Assembly (NCBI GenBank): GCA_001247695.2
Contig: LGRX02034650.1
Coordinates: 1 to 64,000, forward strand
Source: Cymbomonas tetramitiformis
Taxonomy: Eukaryota; Chlorophyta; Pyramimonadophyceae; Pyramimonadales; Pyramimonadaceae
DNA length: 64,000 nucleotides
Reading direction: 5' to 3'
Below, piece by piece: positions 33,785 to 43,821 of this stretch (its first letter is position 1; every line of letters starts with the position of its first letter). The notes beneath the pieces were generated by a model, which was not told where the DNA came from, ran no database searches, and was given only the letters and a program-made list of their open reading frames with translations. Position numbers and translations under genes: made by a program.

Positions 33785-33962
33785 GCCGCTGGCTCCGGCG
33801 AGGTCGTTCCACGCGTAACTGAATTTGGCCGCTCTCATGGTTCCGCTCACGACCTGTGGATTTTGATCTGTACTTCTGAGGCTTCTGCAAGCCGTCTGGC
33901 CGCTGTAAGCGTTCCTACACCATCTCCCTGTTTAGCTCAACCTCCTCCCCTGTCTCTTCATC

Positions 33963-36137
33963 ATGGTGACCACAGCAAATAGATCGACGCGTTCTCGCGT
34001 CCGTAGATTAGAAACGATTTTTGATGACGTCGGTGCGCAGCACGCTGCGACTCCACACACTCCGCAGCTGCCAGCTCCGACCACCGCAGCTGCGAGAGAG
34101 ATTTTGGACAAATGTAGACAATTGGCACGTGACAGTTTCGACCGAAAAGTTGCCAAAACCGTTGCCACTAAAATTCTAGGCGACAAGTCAGAGCGCTTTG
34201 CGGGAACAGAGGTGGACGCTGTGGACATCTTTTCACAATTAATGCATGAGCTCCGCACACAGTTTGTGCTTCAGTCGACGGCGTTTGCTCCCCTGTTTGA
34301 CTTGACTGACATGGCAGTTGAGGCCAGGCATGAGGCGAATGAATTGTTGCTCTCGGCTCTGACATTTCTGGCTCGCCCTGGCTCGCCTGCCCGTGACTGG
34401 CTTGAGGCCTCTGGGTCTGACGTTCCTGGAGATGGCAAGCGCGCTGCCCTTGAGGTGGTGCGCATGCTCCAGGAGCGTTCGGAACCCTTTGACTCTTTTG
34501 AGTTGCTGCTGGCGGTCCGCATCCCCAGCAGCAAAGATCCTGACCGTGGCATCCGCGAGTTCAATGGCCTGTTGAGGGACGTTCAGCGTTCCCACAACTT
34601 GCCAGAGGACGCGGTGAAACGGCAGTTTCTCAAGGCTCTCGGCAATTCGGCATTGTACCGTGACTTGGCTAATTCCTTGGCTCGGGCTGACCAGCGGCAG
34701 GGCGTCTCTCTCTTGACTATTCAGGCTCGTGTGCGGGAGCAGTTCCGCCACGGCCTGCAAGTCTCTGACACCCCTGTGTCTGCTCTGTCATTCGGCGATG
34801 GCGCGTCTGACCTGGCTGCGGCGTTGTCCAGTCTGCAGAAGCAGCTGGAGCGCATGCAACAGGACATTCGTGACCTCAAGCGGCAGAAGCGGGAGGAGCC
34901 TTCGCCTGCGGGCAAGCACCTTACCCGCTCTGCTGCTAAGCATCATCGTGCTGGTGTGAAGCCGCTTGGCACCGCTCCTCTTGTCTCATTTGACAAGAAG
35001 AGTGGTGCCTTCGTGCCCCGCTGCAAGAATGCAGTGTGTGCGCAGAGTGGTTTGAAGCACTGGCATGCTGAATGCCCCAACGGCGGTCCTCACTCTGCCC
35101 ACTATTGTGGTGCAGTTGAGGACTACGAGGCTGACTGCCTGGCTGTTCGTTTCCAGCGTTTTTATGACGCGGGGGATGAGCACGCCTTCGAGTCGCTCTG
35201 CACGATGGAGGGTCGTCCAGAGGTGTGCGAGCTGTCGGCACATTCCTTTGTGCCGGCCGAGCCCACATCTCTGAAGCACTTTCAGGATGCGGCGGCTTCG
35301 GCTCAGGATGCGGCAGCTGACGATGACGTCATGGCTCGTTTTCCTCTGGCCACGTTCCACTCGGATGCACGGGGTTCGATTCCGCCACCGCCTGCGGTTC
35401 GGGATCCCTCTGCGCTCGTGGCTGGTGGTGTGCCTACGGCTCATGACCCGCCGGTGGCTGTGCCTGGCTCTCTCGGCTTGCATGGTTCTGTCCCATCGCT
35501 CCGGCTTGGCGACACTACGCCGGCTCCGCTGTTTGCTGGCATGACGATTGAGACTTCTGACATTGGCTCTGAAGGCTCTGACAACGACCAAGGCTCTGAC
35601 GATGGCTCTGACGGCGGACGGCAAGTTGCTTTTGACTCCTTCGGCACTCCTGACCATGACTCTGACAGGGGAGCATCGCCACTTGCAGCTCCGATGTTTC
35701 GTCCACGGGCTCCGCCGGGTTTTCTCCGGTGTGCCTTGATGTCTTCAGTGCTCTGCTGTTCTCTGTTGGCCAGTGCTACGGCATCTCTGGTTGCCGTGGG
35801 CGGTGGTGACAGGGGCCTGGTTGAGCCCGGAGTCACCGTCCATCGGTCTACTGGAGATCTCTTTGCTTCGGATCCGCCACTTGGCTTTCTGGACATCCGT
35901 GATTGGCCGCCTGGCGATCGAGTTCTTTTATCTCTTTCTTCGGAGTTCAAACCACCATGGGAATCTACTTATCAGAATTCTTCAGTTGATTTACTCTCTG
36001 CTGTGGAACCGCCTTGCCCACTTGGGTCTGGTGGTGCTCAATTTACAACAGACGGCTTGCATTTCACTTCGGGACTCTTCTGTATTTACATCCCAACCGC
36101 TGAACTCGGCTCTGCTGACCAGCCTCAAAGTGGCTGA
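33963..36137 (+). CDS. gag-like protein of gag-only LTR element, copy B (724 aa)
   Basis: Intact frame of the same length as the copy at 18560-20734, collinear over its whole length with scattered substitutions. The variant zinc knuckle C-x4-C-x6-H-x4-C is conserved (RCKNAVCAQSGLKHWHAEC), as are the coiled coil, the acidic SD-rich segment and the hydrophobic stretch. The start ATG follows a leader of about 730 bp that contains the MITE. Matching lengths and absence of stops in two independent insertions imply recent activity and selection on the protein before insertion. No enzymatic domain is visible. Confidence 0.75.
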   Translation: MVTTANRSTRSRVRRLETIFDDVGAQHAATPHTPQLPAPTTAAAREILDKCRQLARDSFDRKVAKTVATKILGDKSERFAGTEVDAVDIFSQLMHELRTQFVLQSTAFAPLFDLTDMAVEARHEANELLLSALTFLARPGSPARDWLEASGSDVPGDGKRAALEVVRMLQERSEPFDSFELLLAVRIPSSKDPDRGIREFNGLLRDVQRSHNLPEDAVKRQFLKALGNSALYRDLANSLARADQRQGVSLLTIQARVREQFRHGLQVSDTPVSALSFGDGASDLAAALSSLQKQLERMQQDIRDLKRQKREEPSPAGKHLTRSAAKHHRAGVKPLGTAPLVSFDKKSGAFVPRCKNAVCAQSGLKHWHAECPNGGPHSAHYCGAVEDYEADCLAVRFQRFYDAGDEHAFESLCTMEGRPEVCELSAHSFVPAEPTSLKHFQDAAASAQDAAADDDVMARFPLATFHSDARGSIPPPPAVRDPSALVAGGVPTAHDPPVAVPGSLGLHGSVPSLRLGDTTPAPLFAGMTIETSDIGSEGSDNDQGSDDGSDGGRQVAFDSFGTPDHDSDRGASPLAAPMFRPRAPPGFLRCALMSSVLCCSLLASATASLVAVGGGDRGLVEPGVTVHRSTGDLFASDPPLGFLDIRDWPPGDRVLLSLSSEFKPPWESTYQNSSVDLLSAVEPPCPLGSGGAQFTTDGLHFTSGLFCIYIPTAELGSADQPQSG

Positions 36138-36321
36138 GTTTCTTGCGAATCATCCTGGTAGCTTGATTAGCTTTAGCCCAGTAGTGGGATGACCGGGTCA
36201 AGACCCCGGCACCCAGCTAGAAGTGATCGGTTTCCACCGAAGTGAATGTTAGGTGTTTGTTTATGTCTCGTGGCTGTATGAGTGTACCTGCTTTGCTAGG
36301 TAGTCACACCCACGGGTGGTG

Positions 36322-36562
36322 TGCTGGACTTCGGGTTTAGGCTTAGTTATTATGGGCTCTGACTAGCCCCTAGCCTGACCCTGCTTCCGTTTCGTGTCCG
36401 TGACATCCTAGCACTGTACTGTACAATAGTACAGTACAGTAGTACAGTCATTGTTACTGTCTGGGTTTCCGAGAGCATAAAGCTCCGGCCAGACACTGTT
36501 TATGGGATGATCAGTTTCATGCTTAGCGAGCTTAGCCGGACAGCGTAGCTGTCTTCCTCGCA
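36322..36562 (+). repeat. 3' LTR of copy B
   Basis: 241 bp, one mismatch to the 5' LTR. The sequence just upstream (cacacccacgggtggtg) is only weakly polypurine. Confidence 0.95.
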
Positions 36563-36567
36563 ACACG

Positions 36568-38496
36568 TGGCATTGACGACTTTGACCCGAAATGAGGTCA
36601 AAGCCGACAACGCTTGCGAAATGCTGTGTTGTGCTCTGCCTAAAAATGTTCTAATGCGTGTCAGACAAATACATTATGCAAACAGAACATACACGGCAAA
36701 AGCATGGCCGGGATCTCCGCGGTGCGCGGTGATGGGCGAGGAAAACCCAAAGCCCCCGGATCCCACACAAGACGTCGGAACGAAAACATACAAGATGATA
36801 ACACGAACGAGTGCGATACACACACGTAAGCGAGTGCATACAAAATGCGGCACACCAGTTGAGCGACAAACACATTGGGCGCGTGTGTCATAAGGGTAGG
36901 GGCTTCCCAGGATTTCGCGAAATTTTTTGTCGTACCCCGGCGAAATCGAAAAATTTCGCGAAATTTGGGGCCCTTTCACGTAGAGTACAATATTGGGTGC
37001 CCTATAGTAGTATCTAGCAGTATGTGACTCCTTGTGTCACTCACACCTGAAGCATCGTAGTTGCGGTCGCGGTGTCACACGTTATGATGATGACACTGCG
37101 ACACGCGCCCCTCTCAGACAAACTTCCCGCAGTAATAACTTGGCGGCGTAAGCCGCCACTCCTTACTCCCGTAATATTATCCTCGAGTCCTTTCACTGCT
37201 TGTGTTCAACCTGCAGTGATCGTACCGCTTTTTCCGTACCCCTCTATGTAGCTAGTAGATATCGTGGTTCTCATGACCCTTTTGTCGAAATTTCACCCCT
37301 CCCCGGTAAATATGCCGAAATTCTCGAATTTACCGTCGCGGGCGCCCTTAGCGTGCGTGAGAAGCTGATAACGCCGCGCAGATTTTGAACTTCAATTTTC
37401 TGTTTTACCTTAACCTTTAGAGGACAGTGTTAGTTCAACGTTAAGGGATTCAAGGTTTCACGGCGGCTCTTTCTCTCAGCAGACATCCGCGGTCAGGTCT
37501 CGTTAAATTTTGGAGTGGCACAATCATCGCCATCACTATCAATCGGCATTCTCAACAAGTCCCCACGTTGCGTTGACGCAGCCGGTTCGATTGCATGTCG
37601 ATATGCCTCATTCTGAGTTCTCGCTCGTTGAGCACGGTTATGGTTTGGCTTCAGACGAAGGCGACGACGAGCCCTCAGAGGCCGAAGAGCGATGACGACG
37701 AAAACGAGCGATCGGAGGCCAAGTTGTGGTATGTTGGATTGTTTCACCTAGTTACCATCATCGGCTCTTAGGTTATCATCCTGCTGATAAGTTTACATCA
37801 TGCCGATAACTTATCAGTTATCACCATAGGGTGTTGTTTCTCCGCTTCATCTCATCGTCACCACGACATCCCATTTGTCATATAAGATACCACCGCGACT
37901 TCTCATATCACCGACCGTGACATACCATAGGACCGCGACTTGCCGACTTCTCCAATCGTCTCCAACACAGAATACTCTCTCACCTTCTAGAATTCGGACA
38001 TTAAGGCTCACGGAGCTTGCGAAATTTTAGGCTTATAAGGGTATATCGGAAGATTTCGTGCGAATTTCTCGGGAAATTTGTGCGAAATATAGGGACGACG
38101 TTGCGAAATTCGAGAAAGAAATATAGGCGATTTGAAAAGAAATCCTGGGAATTGTGTACACAAGGGGGCATACGCGGATGGCACATGGGGCATATGGCGG
38201 GGGGGATCGGGGAATTAGGGAAAACACACAAGTCATCTGAAAACGAACAGTGACATGAGGGGCACAGACACGAAAGCGCATATGAAACTAAAATGGTATG
38301 CGAGGATGCAGCGAGGATCTCGTAGGCGAGCGTTGAGCGTGGAGTCGGTCGAAGATGAACACAAGCGGAAAGGGGTCGACTAGTCGAAGGTCATCATGCG
38401 GTCGAGCACTGATCCTGCATGTAAGCAAAATTTTAGTCATGCATACACATATCGATGCATACACACTTAACATCAGTCGCAGAAACATTATGCACA
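36568..38496. other. intergenic, nothing coding recognised
   Basis: No supported gene. ATTTCGCGAAAT-type palindromes recur at about 36912-36968, and GAAATTT/TGCGAAA motifs at 38017-38125; they may be remnants of one dispersed repeat. Confidence 0.4.
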
Positions 38497-38501
38497 AAGA
38501 T

Positions 38502-39129
38502 TGTCAGGGTTATGACCGATGACATATGTGTCATACATGTCATACGTGTCATACCTGTCATACATGTCATACCATGTCATGTCATGTCATGTCATATATT
38601 ATTATGACAGTCGGTCATGTCATATATTATTATGACAGTCGACAGTATGGTCGATCATGACTGTACAGGTCGAGTCGCGTCATACATTTATGACAGTCGT
38701 CAGTACGGTCGACGATGACTGTACATGTCGCCAGATGATTATGTCATATCATCAGGCATCCCTGTCATCGAGAGTTCGTATGATTGAACTCGAAGATGGC
38801 AAAGTAAAGATACATCTTGGAAACAAACCAAGAACCATCTTTAGCTTTCAGCATGCGCAGAACTCGCATGTGCAGCATGAACGAACTAGTCGTTACTACC
38901 ATGCTGGTCGTTCAACCTACGTCTCGGGTTCACAACCCAATGGCGGTACCATCTAAGATGATGGGTGACGTAGGTATAAAAGTGAGGAAGCGTTGTGCTT
39001 CAGCAGATCCTCTTACAGAGACTGCACTCACAAACCCGCTCATCCGTTCACCTGCATTGCTGTCCAACTTTGCAGTGTTTCTTTTGTATATTGATAATAT
39101 TCACGGCGCTTGTATATACAGCCGTATCA
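38502..39129 (+). repeat. 5' LTR of chromovirus
   Basis: 628 bp. The first 250 bp are built of TGTCAT/ATGACA repeats and hairpins such as TGTCATATATTATTATGACA. One base after the LTR the leader reads TGGTATTC, a plausible but incomplete primer-binding site. Confidence 0.94.
38975..38982 (+). promoter_or_regulatory. TATA box of the chromovirus LTR
   Basis: TATAAAAG follows GTGACGTAGG in the second half of the LTR; the same motif is kept in the 3' LTR at 48879-48886. Position fits a U3 promoter with transcription starting near 39010. Confidence 0.6.
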
Positions 39130-42100
39130 GTGGTATTCTAAAAGCCGTCAAGGCACGATACTCGAGAACCCAAGTGGGTGCAGTGATAGACATAGCATAT
39201 TTAATATTGTTCGCAGGTTGCAGGAGGCGCACATACGATAGCGCTCGCATAAAATTGAATATCTGCAGCCCGAATAATATACGTTCGCATATAGAACCGT
39301 GACAGTGGCATTGCTTCCGCTCAGGCGAAGAACGAGAACTCAAGTGCAGCAGAATTGACACATATACGTATATTGATTTGTATACAGCGCGACTGAGTTC
39401 GCATACATACCGTCGAATATCTGCACATACACGACAGCTTTCGCTTCAATACATCGTCAGCGATCCGAGCGGAATTGTGCATAAAATTGTCGGCGCGACA
39501 TAAATCACATTCAGCATATACTGCGTCGAGGTGTGCGCACGATATATGTATGCTGTCAATAATCGCAGGGTATGGTACGATGTGCGAGAATTAAGCGCGC
39601 ATATGAAAAATGAGCGTCAGTGCATATAATCTCATCAACTGCAACAGAGATGCACACAATCTCATCATCAGCGACAGCGACATTCGCAATTGTACCGCGC
39701 GACCCGTACAGTATACATAAAGATGTGCGATGATCACAATTCATACCGTGCGACGCAGATGTGCGATGATCATAGTTCGTACCGTGCGACGCATGCATCA
39801 ACATGCATATCGACATGCGACATACACAATTCGTATCACGCGCATACATAGTGTGCAAAATCTCGATGTTCGTACCATATCGCACCAAGTGGGCGCATAC
39901 AGCGACAGATTGACGCATGATAAAATAAGGCCCAACTATACACATACATGCTGCGCAGAGATACTGTGTGCGACATCAGCATTGTTATACACACACATGC
40001 TGTGCAGAGATAGAGTGTGCGATATCGTCATCGTCATACACATGAATACTGTGATTGTGAATGAATGGTCATTATTATCACACTTATCATTATTATCACA
40101 GATCACTATCACATGGCATACTTTGATTGTGTGCACGGGATATACATGTGATCAAGCTAGATATACACATGTAAAAATCCAGTATACATGCATACATGCA
40201 TAAATACTTTGCTACTACTGTGCATGGTATATATACATCCATACATTATTGCTTGACATGCACGCATGCAACCTGATCACGATAGCGGCTGTGCATACTG
40301 TCATACATACTTATTTACTGTGACATATTGCTAGAACTTGCAAGTCCAGTGCTATATTCAAAACCCAAGTAGTATAAGATGCCAGTCTTGATTGTTAAGA
40401 CAGGAATTAGTACAGTTGTTCCATGACGAAGGATTTGGGATTGGACATATGTTCTCCTGTTAATCAAGTTGGATACTCATCGGAGCTACTTGTGAAATTT
40501 ACCATTCAACTCATCATTCATCAGGATGAGATGTACAAGATTACAGCAGTATACTAAAAATATTGATATACATCATACTTGTGATATGCTGTCCAGTGGT
40601 ATACAGACAAACCTGTATGATTAACTTATATCGATTTACTTCAGTGTACTCAATCAGTAAGTACATATACAATATATAGTTACTGTGTATACCATCCCAT
40701 CAGATGCACATCACTATAAAACTAGATATAACAGTACTTATCATAGTCCTTACAATAATATTAATGTCAGTACATGTTATGGATATATTGACATTACACT
40801 AAGTCAGCAAGTGTACATGATCAATGTATAATACCAATATCTTATACATAATACATAGATACCATTTTCCAAACACATGTGCGTGGAAAATGTCAGTGAT
40901 TGCGATAGATAAGGGAGCAGGATAAGACAAGATGCTGTAGGGCTGGATGGAGTTATCTCCAGACCCGAAGGCAAGATACTGCACCCATTAAACAGCTGGT
41001 AACTGTTGGGTGCAGTCCACTCGTCATTCCACACACTATCGCTGGAGCAACATCAATATCTACATTGCATTCTGACAGTTGATACAGATGATCACTTCAC
41101 ATGCATGTATCAACTCAGATCAGCAACCATACATGAATTGACAAAAGGTGGTTGTGGACGTACAAACTGCTCAGATTATATCTAGCAGTGTCCAGATGTA
41201 TTTGAACATAGAGATATCACTTGATATACTCGTTGTATACATCCAAATATATCTTAGGATCTGACACAACTGTGAATTCATTTACAGTTGATATATCTTA
41301 AATATCACCAGAGAGTGCATTTGCCTCCATGGGTTTCAATCAGTAAAACCCAGAAATGTGATCAACCTCAGATGTTGATATGCAGAATAATTCACTTTTA
41401 TGCCATGAAATTTGTCATGTGCAAAGGTGAAGTGATTTGCAGTGCTTCTGTACTTTGCAGTCCACACACACACAGAGATATGTATATATATATATATACA
41501 TATAGCCAAAAACGGCCAAAATGGGTAAAATCCGTTTGCGATAGATTTGAAAATTGAAAATCGGACCCTATTTTATTTGATAATATGATTTTATACCTAT
41601 TGAGGTATGAGAAAATCATAATGACAATAGTCATATCTCGTGTAACACCCTAGATATTAGGTGTGTAATATATAGGGGTGAACATATTGGCTGTAACGAA
41701 AAATCGGTCAAAATACAATACGTGTAATCTTTTGCAAATTCGGGATTGATTTTTTTTGCTATAATGGATATTTATCTATCAAATAACAATCCCTGAAAGA
41801 CATAACACGTGTAACACCCTGTAACACCCTAATATTTAAATGTGTGTGTCAGGGGTGTAACGTACCCTCTGAAAATCACTTAACATTCACTTAGGTATTG
41901 AATGCAGTTTTGCTTAAAAATCTTTGCAAAAACGTTATACTGCTTATTTTTTACCTGTATTAGGGTTACTGACATCAAGTAACACCCTAAACACTGTATT
42001 GAGTAACAGGGTCACTGTAACTATATATGCTCTAAAATGCCAGTTTTATTTCGTAAAACTTCGTATTTTTGGTATTATTATATCATGCTAAATCATCATA

Positions 42101-42420
42101 GACATGATAATACTATGGGCAACAACCCTAAAACTGTAGGGCAACAACCCAAAAACTGCAGGGCTACAAACCAAGGACTGTAGGGCTGCAACCCTAAAAC
42201 TGTAACAGCTAATTCCTATAAGGAATATATGCTGAATGAGGTATTGGCAATTGACAACTGCCACTGTATCACACACTTCCTTGAGGGGGGAAGAAGGTGG
42301 ATATATGTATATGCATAACCTCATCATAATATATAGATATACCATATATAACATATAAATCACACACACTCAGTTAGACAATTAGCTGAAGGTATTTTTT
42401 GTGCTGTGTTTTGTTTTTAA
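39130..42420 (+). other. 3.3-kb leader of the chromovirus
   Basis: AT-rich, no coding frame supported. Contains a two-copy repeat around acatgctgygcagagata (39945-40015), a (TA)n run at 41480-41500, the motif gtaacaccct repeated five times between 41642 and 41990, and four tandem units containing gcarcaaccc.aaaactg at 42117-42205. Far longer than usual for Ty3 leaders; it may contain an unrecognised insertion. Confidence 0.6.
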
Positions 42421-43821
42421 ATGGTTACTATCGAAGAGGAAGAGCATGAGGTTCCTGATATTAACCCAGATCATTCGACTTGGTTTTTCGACATACTTGG
42501 TTCATACGATGCATACAGTCGGTTTAAGGTTCCAAAGTGGATTGCTGGTTATGCCGATACACTAACCAGATATGACCACATAGGCTATTATGACAATGTC
42601 AGTCGCATGAAACCAGATATGAGCCGGTACAAGGATCCTGCCAATGAGCCTCAGGCACCAGAAGCAGAGTATACAGCAGACAGTCCACCGATGGTCTTTG
42701 TAGATCCAGATGCAGATACAGTACCAGCACCAGCTCCACCAGCTCCACCCAGTTTGGTCCCCAAGGTGAAAATGACACCACCTAGGGAATTCAAATCAGG
42801 ACAGGACGCAGAGGTCTGGTTGGATACAGTGGACAGATATTTCCAGTTCACTTATCCACGTGTCAATGATAAGGATTTGATCACAGTGTTTCTTACTCTC
42901 ATACAGAATAACGACAGACACTATTTCCAGGTCTTGGCACAACAACCATATGCCACTTATGAGATGGTCAGACAGACGTTCCTCAGACAATTTGGTAATC
43001 CTCATAAGAGATCAGTAGCCAAGAAACACCTAATGGCACTGACTCAAGGAACCCAAACCTTTGCAGATTATTTGCGCACATTTACATCACTGGCTTCTTT
43101 AGCAGCAGTTGATTTAAATGATGTGCTAATAAAGGACAGATTCGTCACCAGTATGGATTCTGATCTCCGCAGACAGTTCCAGCTCAGATACCTGACAGAA
43201 GAGCAGAGGAACAATCTGTCGTGGCAAGAAACCACACAGATATTGCTTGATTTGAACTACGTCATTCACTCAAAGCAATCAGAAACCCTTCACTATCGGG
43301 GTCAGAAGGAGCAGTCATCTGGAGGTCCATCCAAGAAGGATAAGGACAGAGGACGTGGCCAGAAGCCATATGACAGAACCAACAGAAATCGGAATTGGAA
43401 TCAGAGTGGCAGCCAGAACTCCAATCAGAATCGGAACAAAGGAAAAGGTGGTAAAGGCAAGGGCAAAGGAAAAGGAAAAGGAAAATCACAGAATGATAAG
43501 ACCTGCAATCGTTGTGGTCGTGTTGGTCACATCGAGAAGGATTGTTTTGCCACCAGGACCAATAATGGAAAGGAGATCAAGGGTAAGCCACCAGCTCAGA
43601 ATCCTTTTCAGAATCAGAGACAGCCACAGAAGAATCAGGGTGCTAAGGATGGGTCTGGCAAACTCATCAATACGATCAACACCTTGGTCAAGGAACTGAA
43701 GAGTCAGCACAGCATCAATGCAGCAGTTGCAACTCCAGATCCAGTTCCATCAGCTCCAACTTCCCAGGGAAACTCTCAGGGTACTGCGCAGGTACCGGTG
43801 TTGAGAGCACCCCGAGGGTAG
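42421..43821 (+). CDS. gag: chromovirus Gag
   Basis: 466 codons. An acidic, Pro-rich N-terminus precedes a Ty3-type capsid domain (from about residue 118, with FRQ-like QTFLRQFGNPHKR and FADYLRTFTSLA) and then a highly basic region rich in GKGKGKGK. A canonical CCHC zinc knuckle CNRCGRVGHIEKDC lies at about residues 362-375. Gag packages the element RNA into cytoplasmic particles. It ends in TAG at 43819-43821, and the protease continues in the -1 frame, which is open across the junction. Pol would need a -1 ribosomal frameshift or the element has lost a base here. Confidence 0.9.
   Translation: MVTIEEEEHEVPDINPDHSTWFFDILGSYDAYSRFKVPKWIAGYADTLTRYDHIGYYDNVSRMKPDMSRYKDPANEPQAPEAEYTADSPPMVFVDPDADTVPAPAPPAPPSLVPKVKMTPPREFKSGQDAEVWLDTVDRYFQFTYPRVNDKDLITVFLTLIQNNDRHYFQVLAQQPYATYEMVRQTFLRQFGNPHKRSVAKKHLMALTQGTQTFADYLRTFTSLASLAAVDLNDVLIKDRFVTSMDSDLRRQFQLRYLTEEQRNNLSWQETTQILLDLNYVIHSKQSETLHYRGQKEQSSGGPSKKDKDRGRGQKPYDRTNRNRNWNQSGSQNSNQNRNKGKGGKGKGKGKGKGKSQNDKTCNRCGRVGHIEKDCFATRTNNGKEIKGKPPAQNPFQNQRQPQKNQGAKDGSGKLINTINTLVKELKSQHSINAAVATPDPVPSAPTSQGNSQGTAQVPVLRAPRG

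Larger units (their letters stand above)
32986..36567 (+). mobile_element. non-autonomous gag-only LTR retrotransposon, copy B
   Basis: LTRs at 32991-33231 and 36322-36562 (241 bp each) start TGCTGGACTT, end CTTCCTCGCA and differ at one base. The target duplication is ACACG at 32986-32990 and 36563-36567. The interior holds one intact 724-codon ORF and a nested 290-bp MITE. Same family as 18126-21419 but in opposite orientation with a different target duplication, so an independent insertion. Confidence 0.94.

Noticed and set aside
36180..36225. Possible T-arm/tRNA in the 3' region of copy B
   Set aside because: Only one hairpin (CCGGGTC/GACCCCGG) is present, without acceptor or anticodon arms; it is part of the retroelement interior and present in both copies.
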